Part shown: positions 15,931 to 25,185 of the stretch, piece by piece
How the letters are laid out: each line of letters opens with the position of its first letter
Numbering within the stretch: position 1 is the stretch's first letter
Notes under the pieces: model-generated
What the model saw: only the letters and a program-made list of their open reading frames with translations
What the model was told of the DNA's origin: nothing
Databases searched by the model: none
Translations under genes and position numbers: made by a program
Assembly (NCBI GenBank): GCA_033549065.1
Contig: JAWSUE010000008.1
Location: forward strand, 1-64,000
Source: Bacillota bacterium
GTDB taxonomy: Bacteria > Bacillota > Dethiobacteria > DTU022
Reading direction: 5' to 3'
DNA length: 64,000 nucleotides

Positions 15931-17700
15931 TTATCTATACTTAAGCAGGTAGGCTTCAATCCCTTTAAATAACGCCTGGGCAACCGTGCCATGTGTTTTT
16001 GGTTTACTGAGCAGGGCTTCTTCCTCCGGGTTGGTTAAAAATGCCAGCTCTACCAGGGCGGCCGGCGCATCCACATTGGTTAAGATGTAGAAGCTGTTTG
16101 ATTTAACCCCACGGTCGCGAAGATTCAAAGCCGCTACCATTTCCCGCTGAATCTGTTCTGCCAGATACTTATCAGCTCCACCGTTATTGTTTAAAGAGCT
16201 GTAATGCGTTTCTGTTCCGTTTGACTCCGGATTGGTGAAGGCATTGGCATGTATACTGATAAAAAGATCGACTTTTGCTTTATTAATAATTTCAGCCCGC
16301 TGAGCATGACTGATCGAGATATCTGAGGTGCGGGTTGTAACCACCTTTGCCCCGGCCTCTTCGAGCAGCGCGATCAGATGCTTGGCAACGGAAAGGTTGA
16401 TTACCTTTTCCATAACCCCGGTAACCCCAATGGCACCGCGGTCTGATCCACCATGTCCGGGATCCACGCCGATAGTCTTTCCTTTGAACAGGTCTTTGGG
16501 AACGTCGGCAACCGTTACGTAGTCTCCGTGAACCCAGCCATCCCTGCCTCCCGGTGTTACGACCTTTAACCAGTCATTTTGGTTCCCCTCAACCGTTAAG
16601 ATTGTACCCAGGTTCAGACGGTCTATTATTTCGTAATCCAAACCGGGTCCGTTTCGCAAACGCAATATATCAACTCCGACCAGAACATTTTTACCGGCAA
16701 GACCGCCGTTGGTATTGATCGGGCTGGCTGTATTCGTTTTTGTATTCATTATCTGATCCAGCAGGTTCAGTAGAGTTAAATGATACTCTGCTGAAGGAGC
16801 CCAGCGTCCGCTCAACTCTTCAACATAACGAATTGAACCGGCCCAACTCTGACTGATCACTACGGCGTAGCGTTCATGGGTTTCACCAAAGGGGCTTAAG
16901 CCGACATAAGCTGCCATATGGTTGAAATGCCCCCTGACCCCATCTTCCGGAGTGGCGAACCTGTCGTGATCTTCCGGCTTATCGTCGGTTGCAGCGGCAA
17001 TTTTAATTCCCGCCCAGTTGTTATACTCAGGTGGAACCTGGCCGGTATATTTGCCGAAGTTGGTTTCCAGGGCGGCCTGGGCGTATAGTACTTCGGGCCG
17101 TATGCCGATCAGTTCGCCATAATGCCAGTATAACGGAGCAATATCTATAAATCTCTGATGGGCAGAACGGTTTTTGGCCCAGAGTTGAGCCTGTTCAAGG
17201 GTGGCGCCGGCTTTTCCGGCTATAGGTGTTTTGTTTACGGAACCCGAGGGAGGATTCGACCCTGTATGGCCGGTCCCGATAGTCTTGGTACTGTGAACCA
17301 GGGTTCCCGAGTTAAGCTCAACCAGCTTAACAATAGACGGCATTTCCGCTTTTTTAGCGTCGGAGCTCTCGGTATATTTAAGCAAGTCAAATTTCTTGCC
17401 GGCCACTACCGAAGCGGCATACTGATCGAGAATATCATTGTAGTCTAAATAACCGTTTTTGCTGTCGAGTAGAGCAAAAACTGATTTTTTTGTGAAGTCT
17501 TCAAACAGACCGTTCGATTTGCCGAGTAGTTTCAGGGCATAAGAATCGAGAAGATCTTCATAACGATATTCAAAAAGATCTCCTTTTGCATCCTTGGCTA
17601 CAAATCCGGTGACAGCAGCAGAAGCCTGCATGCTTAAGAAAAGCAGGATCAGAATTGCTGCTGTCAAAACCCGGTAAGTTAATATCTTAGATTTCGGCAC
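15931..17700 (-). CDS. Cell-wall hydrolase: glucosaminidase-like, SH3b and amidase_3 domains
   Basis: A 589-residue secreted enzyme. After the signal peptide (VLTAAILILLFLSMQASA) there is a poorly conserved stretch. A FlgJ/LytG-type glucosaminidase domain follows (residues ~185-320: QAALETNFGKYTG, then YNNWAGIK). An SH3b wall-binding domain comes next (ILRLRNGPGLDYEIID). The last domain is zinc-dependent N-acetylmuramoyl-L-alanine amidase, with zinc ligands GVDPGHGG, Glu in GVMEKVINL, and SIHANAF, and a catalytic Glu in PAALVELAFLTN. It should cut both glycan and peptide links in peptidoglycan. GTG start with GGAGGTG five bases upstream. It follows the c-di-GMP-controlled gene by 39 bases and may share its transcript. 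Confidence 0.92.
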   Translation of the reverse strand: MPKSKILTYRVLTAAILILLFLSMQASAAVTGFVAKDAKGDLFEYRYEDLLDSYALKLLGKSNGLFEDFTKKSVFALLDSKNGYLDYNDILDQYAASVVAGKKFDLLKYTESSDAKKAEMPSIVKLVELNSGTLVHSTKTIGTGHTGSNPPSGSVNKTPIAGKAGATLEQAQLWAKNRSAHQRFIDIAPLYWHYGELIGIRPEVLYAQAALETNFGKYTGQVPPEYNNWAGIKIAAATDDKPEDHDRFATPEDGVRGHFNHMAAYVGLSPFGETHERYAVVISQSWAGSIRYVEELSGRWAPSAEYHLTLLNLLDQIMNTKTNTASPINTNGGLAGKNVLVGVDILRLRNGPGLDYEIIDRLNLGTILTVEGNQNDWLKVVTPGGRDGWVHGDYVTVADVPKDLFKGKTIGVDPGHGGSDRGAIGVTGVMEKVINLSVAKHLIALLEEAGAKVVTTRTSDISISHAQRAEIINKAKVDLFISIHANAFTNPESNGTETHYSSLNNNGGADKYLAEQIQREMVAALNLRDRGVKSNSFYILTNVDAPAALVELAFLTNPEEEALLSKPKTHGTVAQALFKGIEAYLLKYR

Positions 17701-17739
17701 CGGTACACCTCCGGTTTATCATCAACCTTCACTTACTAT

Positions 17740-19185
17740 TTACGGCGAAACAACCAGATTGCTCCGCTTGGCTAACGATTCATCTACTTCTCCCCTGAAC
17801 CCGCCAATTGCTTCACTGTAGCCCAGGACAATACCACCAACGGTAACCGTATAATCCCTTGGTGAAGAGGTATTGAGTATGACAATAACCATCTTCTTGC
17901 CCGGAGTCAGCCCCTCTTCAACCAGAAACTCCTTAACCAGCTCTTCTTCCGGCTCCGGGGTGGGAGATGGAGTTGGAGTAGGCGTCGGTGTAGGGGTTTG
18001 CGTCGGCGCAGGCGTCGCTGTCGGCACGGGTGTAGGTGTTGGCGTTGGCGTCGGTTCTGCTGCATAATAATCGGGATCGCCGTGTTCGATTAATGCCTTG
18101 AGCATCTCCGGGCTGGAAATTTCGTAACCGTCGATTAGAATGTTTATATCTTCGGCCAGTTCAATTTCCTGCGGTATCTGTTCCATCGTGGAACCGTCTG
18201 CATTGACAACAATTTTTTCAATTGTACCCTTACCGGTGATCTCAACCGCTTCGTTGAGCTCAAGATAATTGACCACCACATTTCCCTGGAGGTCAAGAGT
18301 ATTATTCAGGGCTTCCTTCGATACAATAAGTTCTTTATAGGTTGAACCGGCCAGCAGGTTGAATTGGCCTGCCTCGGCCATTATTCGTGCCTGGTTGAAT
18401 TCACCGGTCAACTCGTTAAGTCCGGTTGCTGCCAGGTAGGCCTGATCAATTTCACCCCGGCCGATGATTATGGCAGTTCCATCCAGGTAAAGGTTCTTGA
18501 TTTTCATGCCGTCGGGATAACTGATTGCCGTTCCCCCGGCATTTCTGGCAATGACCAGTTCTTCAAGAGATTCGCTGTCGATCTCCACGTTGGCCTCGCG
18601 AACCCTGACCTGGAGCGATTTAAATTTCCCGTTCAGTTCCACTATGTCGTCAGTCATAACTTCAACTGTTTTAAATCCATCGAACCCCCTCGCCGGATTA
18701 CTGACCAGGCGGGCACCGGTTTCAAGGCTGATGCTCTCGATGGTTGTTTCTCCCGACACTACCAACCTGACCCGGCCATCGGGACGATTGACCTTAACTT
18801 CCCCGAAGGTCGAATCGCTGATTGCAATAGAGCTCATCCCACCGCCCTGTACCAGTAGAAGGCCATCGACTTTAACATTCTTAAGGTTGACACTGCCGTC
18901 ACCGATCGAGGGTGCCAGGTAGAGATTGCCGTAAATATGGGAATTTTCAAGTAATTCTCCTGCTTTTTCGACAGTAAAGTCGCCTTCGATTACTCTTAGT
19001 CCATCTTCGTCAACAAGTTCTGCACTGCTGGCAGTCAGTAACCCGCGTAAAGAACTGGCAAAACCGAAACTGTCTGTAAAGAAGAGAACAAGTGAAGTAA
19101 CAACAATAACAAGCACGAGGATTATAACCTGGGGTAAAATACCAAGCTTTTTCTTACGCAGCTTTCTCCGCTCAGACCTGGTCAT
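17740..19185 (-). CDS. Membrane-anchored beta-repeat surface protein with (TP)n linker, under c-di-GMP control
   Basis: The chain has a basic cytoplasmic start, a transmembrane anchor (VIILVLVIVVTSLVLFF), a long beta-rich region of short 'G-L-x-V-x-G' repeats resembling a bactofilin-like or beta-helix fold, a Thr-Pro linker of about 40 residues, and a small C-terminal beta domain (KKMVIVILNTSSPRDYTVTV). I recognise no enzyme motif. The start has GGGAGG eight bases upstream. A class I c-di-GMP riboswitch precedes it at 19263-19378, so the protein probably acts in the shift between motile and attached growth. Confidence 0.8.
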   Translation of the reverse strand: MTRSERRKLRKKKLGILPQVIILVLVIVVTSLVLFFTDSFGFASSLRGLLTASSAELVDEDGLRVIEGDFTVEKAGELLENSHIYGNLYLAPSIGDGSVNLKNVKVDGLLLVQGGGMSSIAISDSTFGEVKVNRPDGRVRLVVSGETTIESISLETGARLVSNPARGFDGFKTVEVMTDDIVELNGKFKSLQVRVREANVEIDSESLEELVIARNAGGTAISYPDGMKIKNLYLDGTAIIIGRGEIDQAYLAATGLNELTGEFNQARIMAEAGQFNLLAGSTYKELIVSKEALNNTLDLQGNVVVNYLELNEAVEITGKGTIEKIVVNADGSTMEQIPQEIELAEDINILIDGYEISSPEMLKALIEHGDPDYYAAEPTPTPTPTPVPTATPAPTQTPTPTPTPTPSPTPEPEEELVKEFLVEEGLTPGKKMVIVILNTSSPRDYTVTVGGIVLGYSEAIGGFRGEVDESLAKRSNLVVSP

Positions 19186-19262
19186 CAGCGGAACCTCCCT
19201 GAATTAAATGAATGCCTGAAACCTTATCTCTCTAATTAGCTCTTTATCTAGATACAAATAAA

Positions 19263-19378
19263 CCTGTTTCGTCAGCCAGGCTGTCCTAGCCTTTTCTCAT
19301 CCGGCCGTAGACCCTTGGCTTTGCGCTCCTGCCTTTCGACAGGGATGCCTTTGTCGGTCAGGTTCTCAAGCAAACAGG
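19263..19378 (-). promoter_or_regulatory. Class I cyclic di-GMP riboswitch (GEMM-I)
   Basis: Read on the minus strand, a P1 stem CCTGTTT/AAACAGG closes the element. Inside are the conserved core GGCATCCC, the GAAA tetraloop (CTGTCGAAAGGCAG), then GAGCGCAAAGCC and a second stem-loop GGCTAGGACAGCC carrying the tetraloop-receptor side. The GCAAAGCC block next to a GAAA-capped hairpin is the hallmark of GEMM-I (Rfam RF01051). It lies 78 bases before the start of the gene at 17740-19185. No clear terminator hairpin follows P1, so the output could be translational. The rest of the 19186-19525 gap is AT-rich with nothing else recognised. Confidence 0.85.
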
Positions 19379-19525
19379 ATAATTTATTAAATCGCGACAA
19401 ATATTTCTAATTTTTCATAATAATATTATCAGGGCTGCCCAATATTGTCAACATTTAATATAGGAAATTTTAGGTTCTTTGTTGAATTACCGGTATTAAG
19501 TAATCTTGATTGGAGGATTTGACGA

Positions 19526-20071
19526 ATGAAATACTGGCCAAAAGCAGGTAAAGTGAATACTGAAGCAACGGTAGAGGCAGTATTAAAACGGGCTGAGGAG
19601 CTCGGTATCAAGCATGTGGTGGTTGCATCGAACAGCGGAGCGACCGCCGAACTTTTCGTGGGCAAAGGGTTAAACGTAACCTGTGTTACCCATCATGTCG
19701 GCTTTACCGGTCCGGGAGAAGATGAAATGGAGCCTGGCATGAGGCGGAAACTTCAGGATAAAGGGGTCATGCTGCTGACAACCACCCACCTCTTTGCCGG
19801 GATCGACAGGGCTTTACGCAATAAGTTCCAGGGAGTTTTCCCTTCCGAAATAGTGGCGGCAACACTCCGCTTGTTCGGGCAGGGGATTAAAGTCTGTGTT
19901 GAGATCAGCTCAATGGCGCTTGATGCCGGTTTAATTCCCTATGGAGAGGAAATAATCGCTGTCGGGGGAACAGGCCGCGGCGCAGATGCAGCCTGTGTGA
20001 TCGTTCCCGCCCATACCAGCAATTTCTTCGATACTAAAGCAAAAGAGATCATCTGTATGCCGCGGAATTAA
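19526..20071 (+). CDS. Pyruvate-kinase C-terminal-like alpha/beta protein
   Basis: A 181-residue stand-alone relative of the pyruvate kinase C-terminal (allosteric) domain. It shows the Rossmann-like start KHVVVASNSGATAELF and the segment VTCVTHHVGFTGPGEDEM. No kinase core is present. Such proteins occur singly in clostridia and archaea and have no settled function; nucleotide or phosphosugar binding is plausible. The start has GGAGG upstream. It begins the short plus-strand operon with the glycosidase-like gene 24 bases downstream. Confidence 0.82.
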   Translation: MKYWPKAGKVNTEATVEAVLKRAEELGIKHVVVASNSGATAELFVGKGLNVTCVTHHVGFTGPGEDEMEPGMRRKLQDKGVMLLTTTHLFAGIDRALRNKFQGVFPSEIVAATLRLFGQGIKVCVEISSMALDAGLIPYGEEIIAVGGTGRGADAACVIVPAHTSNFFDTKAKEIICMPRN

Positions 20072-20095
20072 CTTTTTTGGAGCGGGAGCGGGATC

Positions 20096-21964
20096 ATGTC
20101 GAAAAAGAAAAAAATAATTATTCTTGTAAGTGCAGTAGTTCTTGTTCAACTCGGTATACTGCTCTATATTGTTCTGCCCGGATTTCTGGGAGATCCGGGC
20201 CTCAAGCTTTCAGGTGATGCCGATATACTGCTGCTCAGAACTACACCTGATGAATATACTCCTGATAATCTGCTGGAAGAACATGACATGGGTGAGTTCG
20301 GTATCTACATCAACAATCTCTGGTTTAACAGAAACCATCCGGTATATATCAATATTGAAAATCGTTTAGATGAGCCTGTCCAGGCTGTCTATATTTCCGC
20401 CCGCAGCAACGGGAGGCGGTTGGTTGAAGCCTGGGAAACCCGGGGAACAACCGGTGAAGCGCTTGAAGCAGTCATCAGAACGGCAAAAAACAGGTTAACC
20501 AGGGATGAAATTAATTCGATCGATACCCTGGAAATCTGCCTGGGACACAGCTTTCGGGAAAGATTTCTGGATCAACCGGATTCATCTCACAACCTGACTT
20601 CGAATATACACCGTGGCATATTGGGGTTAGAAATAGTATTTGGCGATAATATAGTCGAGCGCTATGCCCAGACCTATATCGTGGCCAGCAACAGGAGCAA
20701 TCCCCGGTTGATGGAGCTGTTCAGGGAAAAATTTGATCTATCCTTTGACGAATTTTCTGAAGGAGCCCGGATATTTACTTTTTCCGGTGAGCAGGTCCTG
20801 GTCAAATTAGGTGATACTCCCAGGGCAACATTGATGGAAAGAGGTAATATCTTTGTTGAACCGGCAGCGGTTACCCGTGAATCAGTTGAAAGACTTGCCC
20901 GCTTATCAGGAATGTGGCTCAATAACAATGTTCACGAAGACGGAAGGATGACCTATAAGTACTGGCCGAGTGCAGTAAGGGAATCGACTGCAAATAATAT
21001 GATCAGGCAGTGGATGGCTGCCGTTGGGCTAATCCGTTTCGGAAAAGCTGAAAACAAGCCGGAAATATTTACCCTTGCTGAAAAAAATATTCATTACAAC
21101 CTGGATAATTTCTATATTGAAGAAGAGGGGTTCGGGCAAATTATTTTTAACGATGAAGTCAAGCTGGGCGCCGTTGCCCTGGCCGCCCTGGCTCTGCTGG
21201 AACACCCGGGAAGAGAAAAGTGGGTGGAATATGAGACGGCCTTGCAGAGAACTATAGATTCTTTATGGAACAGCGACGGATCGTTCACCAGTTTTTACAG
21301 GCCGGAAGGCGATATGCGCTTTCAAAATTTCTACCCCGGCGAGGCTTTACTTTACTGGGCTGCGCTGTATGATAAAGAACGGGATCCCCAACTGCTGGAG
21401 AAATTTATGAAGTCCTTCGAATTCTATCGTGACTGGCATCTTGATCCGGACAACCGGAATCCGGCTTTTATTCCCTGGCATACCCAGGCATACTATATCA
21501 TCTGGAAAATCACGGGTAACGAAGAGCTAAAGGATTTTATTTTCGAAATGAATGACTGGCTACTGCCAATTCAACAGTGGCCTGAAAACCCCTTATACAG
21601 AGATACGCCGGGTCGCTTCTATGACCCCAACAGGCCTTTCGGACCTCCTCATTCTTCTTCAACCGGTGTATATCTTGAAGGTCTGGCGGATGCCTTTGAA
21701 CTGGCCAGGGGAACCGGCGAGATGGAAAGAATGGAAAGTTACCGGAAAGCAATAAACCGGGGGTTGCGCAGTGTAATGCAGCTGCAGTTTGTAGATGAGG
21801 TGGATATGTTTTACACTTCACCTCCGATGCGTAAATATGTTGAAGGTGGGATCAGGACTACTGTTTACGATAACGAAATACGCTGTGACAATGTGCAACA
21901 TAACTATTTGGCCGCGTTAAAAATCCTTGAAGTATTTGAGGACGAAGACTTCGGAATTTACTAG
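20096..21964 (+). CDS. Membrane-tethered (alpha/alpha) toroid glycosidase-like protein
   Basis: A 622-residue protein with an N-terminal transmembrane anchor (IIILVSAVVLVQLGILLYIVL). A beta-rich region (residues ~35-260) that resembles an AMMECR1-like domain in its course (RLVEAWETRGTTGEALEAVIRTA) comes first. The C-terminal ~350 residues have repeating helical hairpins with Trp- and Tyr-rich motifs (LYWAALYDKERDP, FIPWHTQAYYIIWKITG, RPFGPPHSSSTGVYLEGLADA), like six-hairpin glycosidases and lyases. It may act on cell-surface polysaccharide outside the membrane. The catalytic residues cannot be named with confidence. The stop is TAG, which matters for the pyrrolysine question below. Confidence 0.7.
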   Translation: MSKKKKIIILVSAVVLVQLGILLYIVLPGFLGDPGLKLSGDADILLLRTTPDEYTPDNLLEEHDMGEFGIYINNLWFNRNHPVYINIENRLDEPVQAVYISARSNGRRLVEAWETRGTTGEALEAVIRTAKNRLTRDEINSIDTLEICLGHSFRERFLDQPDSSHNLTSNIHRGILGLEIVFGDNIVERYAQTYIVASNRSNPRLMELFREKFDLSFDEFSEGARIFTFSGEQVLVKLGDTPRATLMERGNIFVEPAAVTRESVERLARLSGMWLNNNVHEDGRMTYKYWPSAVRESTANNMIRQWMAAVGLIRFGKAENKPEIFTLAEKNIHYNLDNFYIEEEGFGQIIFNDEVKLGAVALAALALLEHPGREKWVEYETALQRTIDSLWNSDGSFTSFYRPEGDMRFQNFYPGEALLYWAALYDKERDPQLLEKFMKSFEFYRDWHLDPDNRNPAFIPWHTQAYYIIWKITGNEELKDFIFEMNDWLLPIQQWPENPLYRDTPGRFYDPNRPFGPPHSSSTGVYLEGLADAFELARGTGEMERMESYRKAINRGLRSVMQLQFVDEVDMFYTSPPMRKYVEGGIRTTVYDNEIRCDNVQHNYLAALKILEVFEDEDFGIY

Positions 21965-21975
21965 AAAAAATAATA

Positions 21976-22000
21976 CCGGAGCAGGTTAATTCCGCTCCGG
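21976..22000. terminator. Bidirectional terminator between convergent genes
   Basis: CCGGAGC and GCTCCGG enclose an 11-base loop, with A-rich sequence on the left and TTTTATTT on the right. It therefore serves both the plus-strand glycosidase-like gene and the minus-strand surface gene. Confidence 0.8.
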
Positions 22001-22024
22001 CATTTTATTTGCATTCAGTTCCTG

Positions 22025-23749
22025 TTATTTAACTTTTAGCTTCTTAACAAGGAGTCCGCTTCCGGTTAGGAGTGCTCCCAGTGATATGATAGTGAACAGC
22101 ACACCTCCGGTTGAAGGAGTTGCCAGCGGAGCTTCCGGAGCGAGAACGATCATTTGTTCTTCCTCCGGTTCAGGTTCGACTTCGGGTTCTTCGAGTTCTA
22201 CTTCAATTTCTTCATCCTGGACGTCTCCATCACCGTCTCCGTCTCCATCACCGTCACCGTCTCCGTCTCCATCACCGTCACCGTCTCCATCACCGTCGCC
22301 GTCTCCATCACCGTCACCGTCTCCATCGCCATCGCCGTCTCCATCACCGTCTCCGTCTCCATCGCCGTCTCCGTCGCCATTACTATTATCGGTTTGGTTG
22401 GTGATAACAATTGTAACTTCGTTTTCTTCTTCAGTTAACTCAAAGGGTTCGTCAGGGTTGATGCTGATAAAAGTGTATTCTTCATGTTCAACTTCGGTTA
22501 CTATGTATTCTACATCGAACCTCAGACCGTCTGAGTAGCCTAGGACCGCCGGGTTATTCACACTGAAGGTAATCTCTTCATCTTCGAAATCTCCACCATT
22601 TAGCAGAGCCGTAAATTCAACATCGCTGTCTTCAATGGATATGCCTTCAGCATCGAGCAGAACTTTCTCGATTATCAACCGCGGCCGTGGCGTGTTGGTT
22701 ACTATGATGGTTACAGTGTTGTTTTCGGCTGTTGTCAAATCAACTATTCCGTCTTCCGGATCCAGGGTGACTTCATAGCCTTCTGCATTCATTTCAACAA
22801 GTTTGTATTCTTTCAGGAGTAAGCCATCAACTGAAGTTGACCCTTCCCCGTTAACAACATTTACTTCCACGCCTTCCCTGACCAGTTCATCGGTCTCGGC
22901 GTCATATATATTGAAGATAAATGTCTTGTTGGATGGAATCGTTTCTTCATCATCTGCCTCGGCTTTGACCAACTTTTCGATGATCAGCGAACCGCGTTCT
23001 ATTTCCTGGTTAACAATGGTTACTGTAATATAATTGCTCCCTTCGATTAGAGTAACCGATGTTTGGGAAATGCTGACAAATTCATAATCAGCATGTTCTA
23101 CTTCTTCTATTGTGTATTCAACTTCGAACTCCAGGTCATCATCTAGGCCGAATTCTTTCGGATTATTTACGCTGAAAGAGAAAGTTTCTCCGCTTTCCCC
23201 GAACGCACCACCGTTGATGATAAATTCAAACTCAACGTCGCTGTTCAGTACCTCTTCTCCTTCTACATCAAGAAGTTCTTTTTCGATGGTCAGCATAGGG
23301 TCAATAACTTCGGTACCGGGGCAGTAATCAGAAATCACCAGACCTCCACCAGGTCCTTTTTCCCCTCCGAATAATTCTATTGATGCTGTCAACTCATATA
23401 CATCAAAATAGGGGGTAATAAAATGCCATACTTCAGCATTTAAAGGCTCTACAGGTTGATAAGTTCCATTTCCTGATCCGCTCAGGGTTATAACAGCGTT
23501 GGTTGAATCACCTTTTGTGCTGAATATCCAGTGGATCCAGCCTTCACCATTATCAGGGCGGCCTCCTTCACCGGCTTTACTGCAGTCAATTGAGTCTTTA
23601 CCTCGTCCATCCCATTCTTCAGAGTAGGTTGGCTCTCCGCCATTTTCGATCTGGGCCAGTGCGGCCAGAGGAAGTAAGAGCATGATAAGAGCAACAGTAA
23701 CTGCAAAAAAAGCCATTAGCTTTTTATTCTTTAATATTGAGGTTTTCAT
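22025..23749 (-). CDS. Surface protein with DUF5979/Cna_B-like domains, (GD)n linker and PSTGG tail
   Basis: A signal peptide (FFAVTVALIMLLLPLAALA) is followed by an N-terminal domain containing WDGRGKDSIDCSKAGEG and GWIHWIF, shared with the gene at 26567. Three beta-sandwich repeats of about 90-100 residues follow, starting 'LTIEKELLD', 'LIIEKLVKA' and 'LIIEKVLLD', each ending with 'VTIVNQ' or 'VTNT'. These look like DUF5979/Cna_B-type stalk domains. A Gly-Asp repeat of about 50 residues leads to PSTGG, a hydrophobic stretch and a basic tail. It is probably covalently attached to the wall by a sortase not seen here. The start has GGGAGG upstream. Confidence 0.85.
   Translation of the reverse strand: MKTSILKNKKLMAFFAVTVALIMLLLPLAALAQIENGGEPTYSEEWDGRGKDSIDCSKAGEGGRPDNGEGWIHWIFSTKGDSTNAVITLSGSGNGTYQPVEPLNAEVWHFITPYFDVYELTASIELFGGEKGPGGGLVISDYCPGTEVIDPMLTIEKELLDVEGEEVLNSDVEFEFIINGGAFGESGETFSFSVNNPKEFGLDDDLEFEVEYTIEEVEHADYEFVSISQTSVTLIEGSNYITVTIVNQEIERGSLIIEKLVKAEADDEETIPSNKTFIFNIYDAETDELVREGVEVNVVNGEGSTSVDGLLLKEYKLVEMNAEGYEVTLDPEDGIVDLTTAENNTVTIIVTNTPRPRLIIEKVLLDAEGISIEDSDVEFTALLNGGDFEDEEITFSVNNPAVLGYSDGLRFDVEYIVTEVEHEEYTFISINPDEPFELTEEENEVTIVITNQTDNSNGDGDGDGDGDGDGDGDGDGDGDGDGDGDGDGDGDGDGDGDGDGDGDGDGDGDVQDEEIEVELEEPEVEPEPEEEQMIVLAPEAPLATPSTGGVLFTIISLGALLTGSGLLVKKLKVK
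22221..22378. repeat. Short tandem repeat encoding Gly-Asp
   Basis: Six-base units coding Gly-Asp (plus strand TCNCCR in varied order) run for about 158 bases inside the surface gene, with third-base changes that form larger repeated blocks of 12-18 bases. Unit changes of six bases would lengthen or shorten the linker without a frameshift. Confidence 0.9.
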
Positions 23750-23868
23750 TTTTTTAGCCTCCCTTCAGCTTGGTTGTAATACTACTTATTCGGTAGTGAT
23801 TCTTGTATTGCTTATTTTAATTATATTAAAAATCCGTTATAAGTTTGTTACAAACTAATAAAAATTCA

Positions 23869-23891
23869 GGGAGCGGCTTATTACCGCTCCC
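23869..23891 (-). terminator. Rho-independent terminator after the (TP)n surface gene
   Basis: GGGAGCGG, a seven-base loop and CCGCTCCC, followed on the minus strand by TGAATTTTTATTAG. It lies 23 bases past the stop of the gene at 23915. Confidence 0.8.
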
Positions 23892-23914
23892 CTGCTTATT
23901 CAATCATTTTCTAT

Positions 23915-24910
23915 TTACTCTTGTTCTCTTTTCCCTTTCAACTTAGCAAGAACCGCTCCACCGCTGGTCAGTATTATGCTTAATGAGATTAGTGGTATCA
24001 TATTACCACTTGAATCCGGAGTGGTTTCCGGAGCTTCAGGTTCCAGAACCAACTCGCCTTCCTCGGGCTCAGTTTGCGGTTCTTCAGGATCTACTTCAAC
24101 AACCTCTTCAGGCTCAGTTTGCGGTATCTCCTGAGGGATTACAATCTCAGGCGTTGGCGTCGTCACCGGAGGTGTGGGGGTCGTTACCGGTGGGGTAGAT
24201 ACCGGTGGTGTAGGGGTGGATACCGGTGGTGTTGGCGTAGGCGTTGGCGTAGGTGTTGGTGTAGGCGTTGGCGTAGGTGTTGGATTAACAATTACTTCCG
24301 AACTGCTCATTACATATTGATGTCCTTTTGGGTTGTTTTCTGTCTGGTTGTGTGCATCAGAATAAGCTTCAAAAGTCAAGGTATTTGCTGCTTCTTCAGC
24401 AAGTGCGAGGAAGTACAGTTCAATTCTTTGGTCCAAAGAAAGCCTGTCAGATGCTCCGTCAGCCTGTAAATAAATACTTGCCGGAATTATATTTTCCGGG
24501 TCGCTATCATCTCTTGGGTTAGAATTTAACGACCAGGATTTTGAGAGTATCTCCTCATCATTCTCATCAAACAATTTGAAAGATGGTGAATTAATAAGAT
24601 CCATCCCGGTTGAGAAGGTTACTTTGAAATTATCTAGATAGCTTGTATCTGATTGGCCCGGTGTTCCTGCAGCGGGATAATCGGTAACCTTTAAATCAAC
24701 CTTAAAATCAATCTCATCTCCCACCTCTCCGGCATCGTGAGTTACTTCTACTTCATAGGTTGAGTGAGATGGTGGTGGTTCGTTGGCATCCTGAACTTCG
24801 ACTACCACCTCTTCCTGGGCGAATACAATCATTGGGATCAACAACATTAATACAACCATCATTACAGTAACAAATTGTAACTTGTAGAGTTTAAATGTGT
24901 AGGCGTTCAT
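23915..24910 (-). CDS. Surface protein with beta domain, (TP)n linker and C-terminal anchor
   Basis: A signal peptide (FVTVMMVVLMLLIPMIVFA) and a beta domain of about 170 residues (EVEVTHDAGEVGDEIDFKVD) that resembles a cohesin or DUF11-type sandwich come first, followed by Thr-Pro repeats of about 25 residues plus TPPVST units. An acidic stretch and PDSSGNMIPLISLSIILTSGG with a basic tail end the chain. PDSSGN sits where the PxTGG motif occurs in its neighbours, so this may be a second sorting signature. It has GGGAGG upstream. Function beyond surface display is unknown; the Thr-rich linker is a candidate for glycosylation. Confidence 0.8.
   Translation of the reverse strand: MNAYTFKLYKLQFVTVMMVVLMLLIPMIVFAQEEVVVEVQDANEPPPSHSTYEVEVTHDAGEVGDEIDFKVDLKVTDYPAAGTPGQSDTSYLDNFKVTFSTGMDLINSPSFKLFDENDEEILSKSWSLNSNPRDDSDPENIIPASIYLQADGASDRLSLDQRIELYFLALAEEAANTLTFEAYSDAHNQTENNPKGHQYVMSSSEVIVNPTPTPTPTPTPTPTPTPTPPVSTPTPPVSTPPVTTPTPPVTTPTPEIVIPQEIPQTEPEEVVEVDPEEPQTEPEEGELVLEPEAPETTPDSSGNMIPLISLSIILTSGGAVLAKLKGKREQE
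24175..24290. repeat. Repeat encoding Thr-Pro linker
   Basis: Short 6-15 base units (plus strand GTNGGNGTNGG in varied order) encode the Thr-Pro linker of the surface protein. Two kinds alternate: pure TP pairs near 24235-24290 and TPPVST blocks nearer 24175. Confidence 0.8.
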
Positions 24911-25185
24911 TTAAAAAGCCTCCCTTCAAATTTTTAAAGCTCATAAAGGTGAGGCTGGATTCACTATTGGCTCCGCCTGTTTAAAGTGACCAGTGTAGAA
25001 AACAGGTTTCATTACCCCTCGGTTTTAAGATAATCAGATATAATAATATTATCTAATCAGTATTATATCCTAATATTATAATATAATCAAGCTGTTATAT
25101 TTCTGTTACAAAATATATTTCAGATAGATTGGCTCGAATTATTAAGGGAATAAATCGGTAGATGCAATCCGGAATAGATAATAAA

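Noticed and set aside
22221-22378. CRISPR-like or minisatellite repeat
   Set aside because: Units are six bases, contiguous and in frame with a coding (Gly-Asp) linker; no spacers.
22086-22538. Ser-Pro-rich plus-strand reading frame
   Set aside because: It is the complement of the Gly-Asp repeat region and has no other support.
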